DNA of 64,000 nt from Paralithodes platypus (GCA_032716605.1 CM064571.1:20575871-20639870); one strand, 5' to 3'; positions 51,556 through 63,344 are shown, counted from the first letter of the stretch. Notes: generated by a model not told the origin, from the letters alone. Translations and numbers: made by a program.

Positions 51556-51737
51556 TTTCCAAGAAGTTTTCAGCCTACCCAAACTATCCAGCAAGTAATA
51601 ATAGTTGTTAATTGAAGAGCCTCAGCGGGTCTAGGAGAGGGAAATTTTGGAACATTGGGAATTGTATGGCCGACAACAGAATTGAAGTTGTATTTCTTGA
51701 TTTACATATTTACATAATTACTTCTTACGTGTTTATT

Positions 51738-52065
51738 TGAGACTTTTCGCCCTATTTCTTTATCAATATTTAGACTTTGTCATTTAGAACATAAGAACAT
51801 AAGAAAATGGGAGTTTGCAGAAAGCTGATTGGCCCAGACAAGGCAGATCCCTCTCACACCCAACCTTGATGATAAGGCCTAATTATAAGGCCTTATAAAG
51901 CACAGCTCTCTAACACCATTAAGACTGACCTCACCGAAACGGTCAGAGGTCAGAAAACGGGGTCTACAGAGCGCCGTTTGGCCCACACCTGGCAGTTCCC
52001 CTCACACCCAACCCATTTAGGTGTTGAATTTTTCCTGGCGAACGATAGCGAGCCTGTAATGTTTG
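51738..52065 (+). mobile_element. Family A fragment, copy A29, split by a retroelement-like block
   Basis: ACTTTTCGCCCTATTTCTTT at 51742 and AGGTGTTGAATTTTTCCTGG at about 52019 are adjacent in intact family members. Only the middle of the element remains. Confidence 0.75.
51788..52013 (+). mobile_element. Inserted repeat opening AACATAAGAACATAAG
   Basis: The 226-bp insertion is flanked by CATTTAG on both sides (51781-51787 and 52014-52020), a 7-bp target-site duplication. It has two similar halves: GTTTGCAGAAAGCTGATTGG then CCCAGACAAGGCAGATCCCT, and GTCTACAGAGCGCCGTTTGG then CCCACACCTGGCAGTTCCCC. I associate this module with decapod genomes and suspect a SINE or LINE tail. Confidence 0.65.
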
Positions 52066-52383
52066 AAAACAACAATTGCAATGACCTTCCATCTCTGCAA
52101 CTATTCATTCTTTCTCTATTCAGTAAGGGAAAGAGGAATTTGTACAATGCAATGGGGACTCTATTTTAATATCCGGTGATTTGTTGGCCTGTCGCTGTAA
52201 TTATATTGTATTATGTATGGATATCTGCAACTACTAATAACTATCATCATCAATAACCAACACAATACCGATAATAATGGGAATAATAATGTTACGAATT
52301 ACTATTACTAAGGTAATCTTGTACTCAAGGTATTTATGTAGGTATGGTAGGTATGGCAACACAGTAATTACTACAATAGGTAC
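52066..52383. other. Unassigned sequence
   Basis: No gene or repeat recognised. Confidence 0.5.
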
Positions 52384-52450
<67 letters not shown>

Positions 52451-52465
52451 AAACACACACACACA

Positions 52466-52506
<41 letters not shown>
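52384..52506. repeat. (CA)n microsatellite with interruptions
   Basis: CA runs with ACTCAC and CTCTCTCA interruptions. Confidence 0.95.
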
Positions 52507-52508
<2 letters not shown>

Positions 52509-52808
52509 TGTGTGTGTGCGCTTAGTACTCTGTATTGGGAGCGCTAGCTCTGGTGTCGGGGGTTCAATCCCACGCGCCGGCAGGGGAAGTTCTCTCAAAA
52601 ACTTTCCCTGGCCGTGAAGGCAAGGTCTGGACGGACCGCCTCGGGGGGCCCACAAAGTCTCCTGCCCACGTCCTACTCCTTCGGGAGTATGTAGGCGCTC
52701 TCGTTAGCAGCCAGGTTCAGTCTATTGATCCCTTAGGATAAGATCTAGGTTAAGTTTGTGTATTTTCAGCCCCATTGGCTGCCGGCTTGAAATAAACCGA
52801 TTATTATT
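52507..52808 (+). mobile_element. tRNA-derived SINE type C
   Basis: GCTTAGTACTCTGTATTGGG resembles an A-box region and GGGGGTTCAATCCC is a good B box. A body of about 200 bp follows (GGACGGACCGCCTCGGGG, CTCCTTCGGGAGTATG, the latter a hairpin). It ends CGGCTTGAAATAAACCGATT with an ATT tail. It is GC-rich relative to its surroundings and fairly well preserved. It may have been inserted in the CA run, because CA continues on its right. Confidence 0.65.
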
Positions 52809-52841
52809 ACACACACACACACACACACACACCTACCTATG

Positions 52842-53079
52842 TTCACCTATGTGGAGTTCGCCACTCTTGCTAGTGGCACCGAAGAGCGCACCGCCCTTCG
52901 TTGTTGTTTGAGAATTGGTGCAGCAGACTATTCGAAGAGGTGGAGCGCACCCTTGTGAAGATGGGCTCGTCTGGCACTTTTTGTAGTTAGACATCGAGAG
53001 CTCTCTTGAAGTTGTCTAACAAGACACCTCTCATGTCTCTCACTCGCCGCGGGAGTTTGTTGAAGAGACGTGCTCCTCT
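52842..53079 (-). pseudogene. LINE RT C-terminal remnant
   Basis: The minus strand reads GARLFNKLPRRVRDMRGVLL then DNFKRALDV, a stop, LQKVPDEPIFTRVRSTSSNS then LLHQF. R-LFN-LP-x-VRD-x-RGV-x-x-x-x-FK-x-x-LD and VPDEP are landmarks at the end of arthropod CR1/Jockey-type ORF2 proteins. There are at least two in-frame stops, so it is inactive. CA microsatellites flank both sides. Confidence 0.65.
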
Positions 53080-53114
53080 ATGTGATAACACACACACACA
53101 CACACTCACACACA

Positions 53115-53300
53115 CACACAATCCCCGGCCGGGCGGAGACAAATTGGGCTTGTCTCCTTTCATGTGCTAGCCTCAGTTCACCTAGCTGTAAATAGGTACC
53201 TGGAATAAGTGGACGACGTTGTGACGTCCCATCTGGGGTTGGCAAAAATGGTACAAGGCGAGATGGGTATCATATGGTTCACCTAAGCTGATGGCTACCT
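53115..53300 (+). repeat. Dispersed repeat with CTGTAAATAGGTACCTGG
   Basis: TTCACCTAGCTGTAAATAGG then TACCTGG is a module I associate with decapod repeats. It begins next to a CA run (CCCGGCCGGGCGGAGAC). It contains a later CTAAGCCTTCG duplicated at 53298 and 53349. Confidence 0.45.
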
Positions 53301-53995
53301 AAGCCTTCGGGCGAGACGGTACCGTCTATAGTGAGAATGGTACCATACAGATCCACCCTAAGCCTTCGTTTCCGATGGCGCCAATTGGCTAAAATACAGA
53401 CTACACACACATCCACAGCCATTCCAACAGTACATAAAACACTTAACATACATTTCACGCAATACATTCCCAGTTAAGGAGGCGCGATAATAATGAGCTT
53501 AGCTCGCATTGCGTGGATTCCCCTTGACGAACAAGTAACTGAGTGAGTGAGTAACACACACACAACAATAGTTGCAATATAACAAAAGAAACGCGGATGT
53601 ACAATACATGATATTTCAGTGAAATTTAAATTCAGACCCGTAAAAAACAATACCATTGTAAATAAAAACAACAACAATATCGTCATCAAAGGAACAACAA
53701 AAGCACCAATCAAACAAAAATTGAAAAAAAAAAGAAAACGCAAAATCTACAGAGTTCAAATTCAGATAAAAACAGGGGTAACTTTTTTATATTTATTCAG
53801 GCGGAAAATTCTATAAAATGACATCGTTGTTATCGAAAGTTTATATTAAAAAGTTTTATAACTTTGTGTACATTCTCGTATTTTATAGTTTGTAATAACC
53901 AATGGAAGATAACTCAGAAAACAGTGAGAATAATTACGGGTATCCTCTTTCACCATTGTATGTCCTAGGCTATGTTTTTTTCCCCTATGTGGATG
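53301..53995. other. Unassigned sequence
   Basis: It is AT-rich from 53560 on. Short frames at 53474-53743 and 53619-53816 have no motifs. Confidence 0.5.
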
Positions 53996-54178
53996 AAGGC
54001 TCGCTATGCTCGCCAGGAAAAAATCGACATCTAAATGGTACGAAGGGTCTTAACATTGACAAATAAATGGGGCGAAAGGTCTCAAAATCGCCAAACTAAT
54101 GGAACGAACGTTTTAAAATCTCAAAACTAATATGCTAAACATGAGGGAGAAGGGGGGGGGGGGGTCCTGTCCCTTAAG
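53996..54178 (-). mobile_element. Family A fragment, copy A30 (older subtype)
   Basis: It starts at AAGGCTCGCTATGCTCGCC and runs to GTCCTGTCCCTTAA with a poly-G insertion. It preserves CTCAAAACTAATATGCTAAA, the sequence interrupted in A1. Confidence 0.8.
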
Positions 54179-54251
54179 ATTAACAATACCGAAACAGTTC
54201 TGGTGGATAATGAAGTAAATCGACAACAGGGAAAATTCAAATACATACGTG

Positions 54252-54254
<3 letters not shown>

Positions 54255-54324
<70 letters not shown>

Positions 54325-54328
54325 CCTC
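54255..54328. repeat. (CT)n microsatellite
   Basis: An uninterrupted CT run of about 70 bp. Confidence 0.95.
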
Positions 54329-54459
54329 TTCGATAATGGTGCAATATTCCAGTAAATCAGTACCGTATTATGACTGCTGTATATACCCTGGACTATTGTG
54401 TTTGTGTGTGTTATGAATAAACTATTACCGGTAATTGTTTTATTACTGAATGATTATGG

Positions 54460-54527
54460 TGTGTGTGTGTGTATATATACGGTTTATATATATATATATA
54501 TATATATACCGGTATATATATTCTGTA
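54460..54527. repeat. (GT)/(TA)n microsatellite with ACCGGT
   Basis: A GT run, then TA with an embedded TATACCGGTATA at about 54505. Confidence 0.9.
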
Positions 54528-55000
54528 TATAGGAGAGGTGTGGTGGATTGGTCATGCCACTGGACTGGTAATCCAATGGTTTGAATCCCGATGTATCAAT
54601 GGGAAGATATTTTGGGGATGGAATTTGTGCTGTACCTAGTATCAGTGCATTACCACAAAGCCCACTGAAACACCAACAAAATACCCTCATTGTTCCCTGA
54701 TTAAATAGCACTGTATGAATATTCCCATATTCAAAATAGACTACAGGGGGGTAATGCCTAGTGAGTTAATTGCTCAATAGGTGACGTTCTGAGAGTGAGG
54801 GTCCGAGTCTAGGGTGTGAGGCAGTAAAGCACTGGGGTGAGGCAGCTTAAGAGATGGGGCTGCTTCAGGCTGTGGGTGGGCGACCTGGCCCCATGCATAC
54901 TGCGAAGGCAAGATAACAGGGGCTGGTTGCAGCTCAAAACGCTTCACATGTCTCACTTCCTAGACTGGAACGAGACCTCACGGGCATGTATAGTGTATTG
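54528..55000 (+). mobile_element. tRNA-derived SINE type B, plus-strand copy
   Basis: GGAGAGGTGTGGTGGATTGG, CACTGGACTGGTAATCCAAT and GGTTTGAATCCC form the tRNA-like head. The body matches the copy at 38868-39420 through AATAGCACTGTATGAATATT, TAATGCCTAGTGAGTTAAT, AACGCTTCACATGTCTCACT and GAACGAGACCTCACGGGC, where homology stops. The right end is lost. Confidence 0.75.
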
Positions 55001-55034
55001 GTACTTTATATTTAGGCTATACTGGTTTCTGCAG

Positions 55035-55035
<1 letters not shown>

Positions 55036-55070
<35 letters not shown>
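55036..55070. repeat. (GA)n microsatellite
   Basis: A short GA run after TTTCTGCAGCC; the same TTTCTGCAGC-GA junction occurs at 55527-55571. Confidence 0.9.
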
Positions 55071-55156
55071 CAGTAGGCCAATCAAGTGAGCCGGAGTGAT
55101 TCCATATATTTGACCCGGGGCCTAAATTGGTGGAAGGTCATTTCTGTCAGGCTAGG

Positions 55157-55430
55157 CAAGGGAGGAGAGGAGAGGAGAAGAGATGAGTGGAGAGAAGAGG
55201 AGTGGATAAGAGAGAAGAGAAGATAGGAGAGAAGAGGAGAGGAGTGGAGAGAAGAGGAGAGAAGAGGAGAGAAGTGGTGAGGAGATAAGAGAGGAGAGGA
55301 GAGAAGTGAAGAGGAGAGGAGAGTAGAGTAGAGGAGTGAAGAGGAGAGGAGAGTAGAGTAGAGGAGAGGAGAGGAGAGGAGTGGAAAGAAGAGAAGATAA
55401 GTGGAGAGGAGATAAGATAAGAGAAGAGCA
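55157..55430. repeat. GGAGA-type low-complexity repeat
   Basis: GGAGAGGAGAGTAGAGTAGA and related 5-bp steps. Serine/leucine-rich minus-strand frames are its translations. Confidence 0.95.
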
Positions 55431-55533
55431 AGCGGATCATTCAAGAGATAGCTGGATACATTAGGAGATGTAAATGGGGAAGTTACGCTAGGATGTTGAT
55501 TATTTGTCTGTGTTTACTTAAGTGGTTTCTGCA

Positions 55534-55576
<43 letters not shown>

Positions 55577-55930
55577 CTCCTGTCATTCGTATATACATTC
55601 GTAGTATTCAGTTTCCCTTTTTCTTCTTTTGCAACTTCTCCCTGTTGTTGTATTTATGCTTCATCATTGTCAGTGTTTTATGACGTCTTTTATATTTGTT
55701 AGGGATATACGGCTGTACAAATTATACCTTGTTATATATATAGACTGTAATTAATGCAGGATATGATTTACCTTATATATCCTTTCTACACTTTGATAAC
55801 AATAACTTCCATCATCACCACTTCAAACCAACCACAACCATCATCACCATCAGTGTGGAGGTGTACTTCTCCCGCTCTTTATTATTTAACTCAAAGTGTG
55901 TTTACTTTTACTACTGAGACGTATTTCTCC
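55431..55930. other. Unassigned sequence with a GA run
   Basis: A GA run is at 55538-55573. No gene recognised. Confidence 0.5.
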
Positions 55931-55997
55931 CCCTACTCTCTCACTCACTCACTCACTCACTCACTCTCTCTCACACACACACTTTCTCTCTCCCTGT

Positions 55998-56033
<36 letters not shown>

Positions 56034-56159
56034 CTTTCTCTCTCCCTGTCTCACACACACACACACACTTTCTCTCTCCCTGTCTCACACACACACACAC
56101 ACACACACACACTTTCTCTCTCCCTGTCTCACACACACACACACACACACACACACTTT

Positions 56160-56215
<56 letters not shown>

Positions 56216-56237
56216 CTCTCTCTCTCACACACACACA
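55931..56237. repeat. Compound CA/CT minisatellite
   Basis: CACA runs alternate with CTTTCTCTCTCCCTGTCTC, which occurs about four times. Confidence 0.95.
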
Positions 56238-56642
56238 ACAAAGTACAATATATGACAGTCATCAGTTCAGGATATAGACCTCGGCTGTCTCCCTTACTTC
56301 CTCCACCTACGTCCTCCTTCTCTACTGATTCTTGTGTTGTTCTTCCTGGCAAGTGTTCTCTACATTTTACGTTCTTACTTAACTTATTTACTTTATCATT
56401 CAACTCGCTGCTTATATTTTATTTGTTCTTTCCTTATTGCTAATGTCCGCTAGTATTATTGTATTTTCTAGTGTATGTTGTATTCCTTTGTTTCCTATTC
56501 TATTTTATTAATTAACATTGTATCAACTATTATTTTCCCTGGTTGTACTTCCTTCCTTACCTCCTTCTCCTTCTCATTCGTTTTCTTTCTTTCCCGTTTC
56601 ATTCCTTCCCTTCCTATCTCATCCCATCCCTTATTTCCCGTC

Positions 56643-56777
<135 letters not shown>

Positions 56778-56909
56778 AGCTCACCTCAGTAATGTCAGCT
56801 ATTTCTCATTTTAATAATAATGATACTAGCTACCTCTACGTCGGGGAGGGAGAAAAATAATGTGAATATTCCCTCCTGACCATATATCATATTATTTATC
56901 ATCATTTAC

Positions 56910-56912
<3 letters not shown>

Positions 56913-56970
<58 letters not shown>
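56913..56970. repeat. (GA)n microsatellite
   Basis: A GA run of about 58 bp. The following 56971-57329 holds nothing I recognise. Confidence 0.95.
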
Positions 56971-56974
<4 letters not shown>

Positions 56975-57329
56975 AAAAACACTCCAGTAATTAGGATGAC
57001 TTATCAAAAGTTCTTTCATTAATAACAATAAGGGAAAAACTCCCAGTCCCAAATTCATAATGAATATTTTATGAAATAATAAATGACTGCGCTTATTGAA
57101 TGCTATTTCAATAGCCAAATTAGGTAATAAACTGGCCCGATTAATTTAATTGTGGCCCATATATTGCGAGGGAAATGTGAGTAGGTAGCATTAATATTTC
57201 GAGCACACTAGGCCTAATTACAGGAGTTATATTTATGCGTGTTAATTAATGGTTCGTATTTTTATATTATATACGGTACAATATTTATAATCATCTGTAC
57301 CGGTACTGTCTTTGGTTTGTATCTGGTTC

Positions 57330-57699
57330 TTAGGGAGGAAGGGTTTAATTTTTTGGTCGATTATATAATTTTTATTATTTTTGTTTTTAGTTTCCTCCCT
57401 AAACCTCCATCAAACTTGAAAAAACATCCATTAGATCCCCCTTCTAGATTAATTTGTACATTTTTGGTAGACAAATGTCCCGACCGAAGGCCGGTTATCC
57501 CAAAATTACAGGCTTACTGTCATTCGCCAGGAAAAAAATTACACCTAAATAACACGAAAGGTCTTAATATTGACAAAGAAATGGGGCGAAAGGTCTTAAA
57601 ATCGACAAACTAATGAGGCAAACATCTTAAAATCTTAAAACTAATGGGGCTAAGCATGAGGGAGTAGGGATCTAGAAAAAACGACCCATCTCCCCTTGT
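57330..57699 (-). mobile_element. Family A TTAA element, copy A31 (older subtype)
   Basis: It begins TTAGGGAGGAAGGG and ends CGACCCATCTCCCCTTGT. Both flanking TTAA have decayed and the core reads GGCTTACTGTCATTCGCC. Confidence 0.85.
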
Positions 57700-57719
57700 A
57701 ACTTTGTATAATACTCTAA

Positions 57720-58480
57720 ATATACCCTCAAAATGTTACTCCTAGCTATAACACAATTACTATATTTCTGGTACTCCAACACAATGACTATATTTCTGTT
57801 ACTCCCAGCTATGATGCAATTACTATATTTCTGTTACTCCCAGCTATGATGCAATTACTATATTTCTGTTACTCCCAGCTATGATGCAATTACTATATTT
57901 CTGTTACTCCTAGCTATGATGCAATTACTATATTTCTGTTACTCCCAGCTATGATGCAATTACTATATTTCTGGTACTCCCAGCTATGATGCAATTACTA
58001 TATTTCTGTTACTCAATTACTATATTTCTGTTACTCCTAGCTATGATGCAATTACTATATTTCTGTTACTCCTAGCTATGATGCAATTACTATATTTCTG
58101 TTACTCCCAGCTATGATGCAATTACTATATTTCTGTTACTCCTAGCTATGATGCAATTACTATATTTCTGTTACTCCTAGCTATGATGCAATTACTATAT
58201 TTCTGTTACTCCCAGCTATGACACAATTACTATATTTCTGTTACTCCCAGCTATAACGCAATTACTATATTTCTGTTACTCATAGCTATAACACAATTAC
58301 TATATTTCTGTTACTCCCAGCTATAACACAATTACTATATTTGTTACTCCCAGCTATAACGCAATTACTATAGTTCTGTTACTCCCAGCTATAATACAAT
58401 TACTATATTTCTGTTACTCATAGCTATAACGCAATTACTATATTTCTGTTACTCATAGCTATAACGCAATTACTAGCCTA
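57720..58480 (+). repeat. 35-bp minisatellite
   Basis: About 21 units of TACTATATTTCTGTTACTCC plus CAGCTATGATGCAAT. Left and middle units have ATGATGC; right units have ATAACGC or ATAACAC, so the array is made of two homogenised blocks. It starts about 20 bp after copy A31. Confidence 0.95.
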
Positions 58481-58886
58481 TACTGTATTGTTGTCGGCCG
58501 AGTACAAGCCAAATTACTACTGTACCGGTGCTGTTGATTACTATTGATTTCCACAGAGAATATGCACGAACCTTAGCAGTAAATGGGTGAATAACCGTAA
58601 TGAAGTATTGTGTAGTTTTCGGCTTCATACGGAAACTCAAACAAACGGAGAGAGAGAGAGAGACAGAGAGAGAGAGAGACAGAGAGAGAGATTCTGATAT
58701 ATCAGTAAGGTCACACCTGCCTTTGATGACAGTCGTGCATTAATGACAGTCTCACTAACGAGTCCTGATATCACAATCACGTTCATTCTATCAAATAATT
58801 ATAATGATATTCTTCCTTTTAGCATAATGTACGATTTCCGTGAGGTTCCGGCCGTTATAATGGTACCGGTATACATTTGTTCCCCC
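58481..58886. other. Unassigned sequence with GA run
   Basis: A GA run with CAGA is at 58649-58690. No gene recognised. Confidence 0.5.
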
Positions 58887-59202
58887 TTAAGCTGCCTAGT
58901 TTCCTCCCTAGACCTCCACCAAACTTAAAAACACAACCCCAGGATGCCCCTTCAACACATATTTGTGCATTTTTCGGTAGATAAATGCCCCGGCCGAAGG
59001 CCGATTCCCCCGAAATTACAGGCTCGCTATCGCTCGCCAGGAAAAAATCGACACCTAAATGACACGAAGTCTAAATATTAACAAAGTAAAGAAGGTCTTT
59101 AAATCGCCAAACTAATGGGCTGAACGTCTTAAAATCTGAAAATTAAAGGGGCTAAGCATGAGGGAGAAGGGTGCCCAGCAAAAACTACCTTTCTCCCCTT
59201 AA
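58887..59202 (-). mobile_element. Family A TTAA element, copy A32 (older subtype)
   Basis: It starts TTAAGCTGCCTAGTTTCC with the outer arm shortened and ends CTTTCTCCCCTTAA. It preserves the uninterrupted site AAACTTAAAAACACA used to recognise the A6 insertion. Confidence 0.85.
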
Positions 59203-59210
59203 CTGTGTTT

Positions 59211-59430
59211 TGAGTGAAGGTTGGCGGCATCCGATCGTATTTCCTTCGCACTTGACTTGCTAATGTTGGCGCCGGGAATCCAGTGAATTTTGTTCCAACC
59301 AGGTGGAAAATCAACTTCAAACCTCATGAATAATTGCAGTTTTCCTTCCCTGCAGCCTCTACTGGGCAGGAAAGAATAATATTGACTCTGGAGGGATATT
59401 GATAGCGCGCTGAGGGAAGCAGCTGGGGTT
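59211..59430 (-). repeat. Dispersed repeat, copy 2 (inverted partner of 1330-1551)
   Basis: It carries, in reverse order and orientation, the landmarks listed for 1330-1551. It starts within 10 bp of A32 and ends where the 57/40-bp minisatellite begins. Confidence 0.7.
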
Positions 59431-59436
59431 TGTTGT

Positions 59437-60690
59437 GTTTACATCTGTGGTGAGGTTGGTAGTCCTGGGGTGTTTGGTAGGCCTGGTTTGTTGCGTTTAC
59501 AGCTGTGGGGAGATTGGTAGTCCTGAGATGTTTGGTAGGCCTGGTTTGTTGCGTTTACAGCTGTTGGGTGTTTGGTAGGCCTGGTTTGTTGTGTTTACAG
59601 CTGTTGGGTGTTTGGTAGGCCTGGTGTGTTGTGTTTACATATGTGCGGTGTTTAGTAGGCCATGGTGTGTTGTGTTTACATATGTGCGGTGTTTGGTAGG
59701 TCTGATTTGTTGTGTTTACATATACAGGGCGTTTGGTAGGCCTGGTGTGTTGTGTTTACATATGTGCGGTGTTTGGTAGGCCATGGTGTGTTGTGTTTAC
59801 ATATGTGCGGTGTTTGGTAGGTCTGATTTGTTGTGTTTACATATACAGGGCGTTTGGTAGGCCTGGTGTGTTGTGTTTACATATGTGCGGTGTTTGGTAG
59901 GCCATGGTGTGTTGTGTTTACATATGTGCGGTGTTTGGTAGGCCTGGTGTGTTGTGTTTACATATGTGCGGTGTTTGGTAGGTCTGATGTGTTGTGTTTA
60001 CATATGTGCGGTGTTTGGTAGGCCATGGTATGTTGTGTTTACATATGTGCGGTGTTTGGTAGGCCTGGTGTGTTGTGTTTACATATGTGCGGTGTTTGGT
60101 AGGCCTGGTGTGTTGTGTTTACATATGTGCGGTGTTTGGTAGGCCATGGTGTGTTGTGTTTACATATGTGCGGTGTTTGGTAGGCCATGGTATGTTGTGT
60201 TTACATATGTGCGGTGTTTGGTAGGCCATGGTGTGTTGTGTTTACATATGTGCGGTGTTTGGTAGGCCTGGTATGTTGTGTTTACATATGTGCGGTGTTT
60301 GGTAGGCCTGGTGTGTTGTGTTTACATATGTGCGGTGTTTGGTAGGCCATGGTGTGTTGTGTTTACATATGTGCGGTGTTTGGTAGGCCATGGTATGTTG
60401 TGTTTACATATGTGCGGTGTTTGGTAGGCCTGGTGTGTTGTGTTTACATATGTGCGGTGTTTGGTAGGCCATGGTGTGTTGTGTTTACATATGTGCGGTG
60501 TTTGGTAGGCCTGGTGTGTTGTGTTTACATATGTGCGGTGTTTGGTAGGCCATGGTATGTTGTGTTTACATATGTGCGGTGTTTGGTAGGTCTGATGTGT
60601 TGTGTTTACATATGTGCGGTGTTTGGTAGGCCTGGTGTGTTGTGTTTACATATGTGCGGTGTTTGGTAGGTCTGATTTGTTGTGTTTACA
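59437..60690 (+). repeat. 57- to 40-bp minisatellite, locus 2
   Basis: The first two units are about 57 bp (GTTTACATCTGTGGTGAGG, TTGGTAGTCCTGGGG, TGTTTGGTAGGCCTGG). Later units are 40 bp and lack the AGGTTGGTAGTCCT part: GTTTACATATGTGCGGTGTT plus TGGTAGGCCTGGTGTGTTGT. Suffix variants GGCCTGG, GGCCATGG and GGTCTGA recur in groups of three or more units. Confidence 0.95.
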
Positions 60691-61094
60691 TAATTATGCC
60701 CAGTTTCAAAACTCCTTAAAGTAGCCCCTCCATCCTTATTCCGTGTATTCTTCCTCTCTTATCATTATTTACTTGTTTCGTCTTTCCTCCCTACCTTCCT
60801 TCTCTCTCCTCTTCTTTAATTTACAACCCTCTCCTGTGCGTCTTATATATATATATATATATATATTCCAAATCTGGGATGGGGGGGGGGGGTTGATGAA
60901 AAAGGACCCAAGAACCTTCCTCATAACTTCATCTAGATTCAAAACACTTTAAATTCTTCATATTTCGTATAGATGCACCACTTCTCTTCTATCAAACTTC
61001 ACTCTTCATTTATAACCATCACACTTCATCAATGTCTATCACACTTCATTTAATCCAGGTAAATCTTCCATGGTGTGGTGAATGAATGACGAAC
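60691..61094. other. Unassigned sequence with short TA and poly-G runs
   Basis: A TA run is at 60845-60867 and a G run at 60881-60892. CACTTCAT(C/T) is repeated at 60970-61050. Confidence 0.5.
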
Positions 61095-61715
61095 CTTCCA
61101 GAAAGTGGTGACTGGGTGAGGGAAAGTGGTGACAGGGTGAAGGAAAGTGGTGACTGGGTGAGGGAAAGTTGTGACTGGGTGAGGGAAAGTGGTGACTGGG
61201 TGAGGGAAAGTGGTCACAGGGTGAGGGAAAGTTGTGACTGGGTGAGCGAAAGTGGTGAGGGAAGTGGTGACTGGGTGAGGGAAAGTGGTGACTGGGTGAG
61301 GGAAAGTTGTGACTGGGTGAGCGAAAGTGGTGACTGGGTGAGGGAAAGTGGTGACAGGGTGAGGGAAAGTTGTGACTGGGTGAGCGAAAATGGTGACTGG
61401 GTGAGGGAAAGTGGTGACTGGTGAGGGAAAGTGGTGACTGGGTGAGGGAGAGTTGTGACTGGGTGAGGGAAAGTGGTGGTGAAGGGTACAAAGGAAAGTG
61501 GTGACTGGGTGAGGGAAAGTTGTGACTGGGTGAGGGAAAGTTGTGACTGGGTGAGGGAAAGTGGTGACTGGGTGAGGGAAAGTGGTGACTGGGTGAGGGA
61601 AAGTGGTGACTGGGTGAGGGAAAGTGGTGACTGGGTGAGGGAAAGTGGTGACTGGGTGAGGGAAAGTGGTGACTGGGTGAGGGAAAGTGGTGACTGGGTG
61701 AGGGAAAGTTATGGG
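61095..61715 (+). repeat. 21-bp minisatellite, open in several frames
   Basis: About 29 units of GTGACTGGGTGAGGGAAAGT plus G. Variants read CAGGG, TTGTG or GAGCGAAA. The 262-codon minus-strand frame is (PHPVTTF)n, a consequence of the 21-bp period, with no sign of a gene. Confidence 0.95.
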
Positions 61716-62174
61716 TGAGCGGGAAAGTGGTGGGACTAGAAAGATAGGAAGGAGTTGGTTCCCAGAAAGAAGAATTACAACATTGATAAGATTAGTGATG
61801 AATGCAGTAGTGAATGGATAGTGACTGTGGAAGGTCATGAAGGAAGATAGTGGGTAATAGAGTTATTAGTTAGTGAGTGATAAGAGAACAACATTAAAAG
61901 ACTGATGAAAAGAGTAGCTAAAGGAAACGTGGTTAGTGTAGTGTATGAGTGAGAGAAAGTGGTGACTGGACGAAAGATCTAAAAAGTGGTGTGGAGCTAT
62001 AATCAGTTACTGGTAGAACAAAATAAAACACTGACGAAAAGATCAGTAAAACACCTAGACAGGATAGGGGTTCTCTAGGTCATCATGACCCAGAGAAAGA
62101 ATAATTAAAACTGACGAAAAGATCAGTGAAAATAAGTATGCAGTAGTGAATGGATAGTGACTGTGGAAGGTAAT
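61716..62174. other. Unassigned sequence with a dispersed duplicate
   Basis: GCAGTAGTGAATGGATAGTG plus ACTGTGGAAGGT occurs at 61803 and 62139. ACTGACGAAAAGATCA is repeated several times between 62030 and 62320. Confidence 0.6.
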
Positions 62175-62340
62175 GACGAAAAGATCAGGTAAAATAAGTA
62201 TATCAGTTAGTGTAGTGATCATGAGAGAACACAATAAAAAACTGACGAAAAGATCAGGTAAAATAAGTATATCAGTTAGTGTAGTGATCATGAGAGAACA
62301 AAATAAAAAACTGACGAAAAGATCAGGTAAAATAAGTAAA
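62175..62340 (+). repeat. 69-bp tandem repeat
   Basis: GACGAAAAGATCAGGTAAAA starts at 62175, 62244 and 62313, giving about 2.3 units that include TCAGTTAGTGTAGTGATCAT. Confidence 0.95.
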
Positions 62341-63344
62341 TGACGAGTGAAGATAAAGGATAATGGTGACTTGGGATTAGATAGTGTAAAGTGTGTGGTG
62401 ATTGGTGGTGAGGTAAGTGGTGAGAGAGAGAGAGAGAGGGGGGAAGCAAGTTTTCTTCTTTTACTCTCAATTTTTTGTCACGTAATATCCAGATCAATCG
62501 TCTTATTCTTACGATTCTTTTGACTATTTATATGTTTTAGGAAAATATATTGCATAGGGTTTTGTGTGCCCATTTTGGTTTTGTGTATTTGATTGTATTT
62601 TTATTGTGATTGTGTGTCTGGGTGATTTTGAGTGTCAGTGTTGCTTTTTATGTGTTTCATGTGTTTATTCATGTTACGAATAGTTTTGATTTGACTTGGT
62701 CGTGATTATATTCTTCTTTGTGTTCAATAGTAATATGTAATTGTTGTGTACTGCCTTGTGTTTCAGTTTGTGATGTGTACTATTTGTTGTCGTTGTTGCG
62801 TCTGTTGTCTTTAGTATTGTGTTGTGTGGATTTCCCCTTGCACACCGATGTTTTTATATAACGAAGGTATCTGTTTTTTATTGTCCTGCAATTTTATTTA
62901 CTTTTTTGTTTTCTTCTTTTAAAGTTTTCTTTTACCCTGCCCTGACCGAGATATATTTGTGTGTGAACGTTGGTTTGGATCTGTTTCCTGTTTTGCCGGC
63001 ATTCATTTTTCTGTGTTGTACATCGTCAGGTTTTCCCTTTTTGGACGCGTTTTACTCGTGTTTTGTATCTTTCCGAGCTGTGTGTGTGTGCGTGCGTGCG
63101 TGTTAGCATGGACTTATGAATATATTTGTATAATATCATATAACCATATCCTGTACAGCAGCAGCAATTTAGGTGTAAAGATGTGATACTATATATAAAT
63201 AATATTATTAAAGTCTTTATCATGATCATCGGGTTTTATCGGGAGCTTCTTGTATTCATAGTTTGTTATACACAATAATTTCAACCGTTAACTGTGTGGT
63301 TGTGGTACATGTATTATTATTTTTATTAATCTCACCACCACACC
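62341..63344. other. Unassigned, T-rich sequence
   Basis: A GA run is at 62421-62440 and GTGT near 63079-63101. Frames at 62819-63106 and 62959-63186 have no recognisable motif. I see no gene. Confidence 0.5.

Noticed and set aside
59591..60669. Repeated 62-codon frames rich in Cys, Val and Tyr (VCCVYICAVFGRP)
   Set aside because: They are translations of the 40-bp minisatellite, cycling through all frames.
61050..61838. A 262-codon minus-strand frame rich in PHPVTTF
   Set aside because: The 21-bp period keeps every phase open; the plus strand is equally open. No independent sign of a gene.
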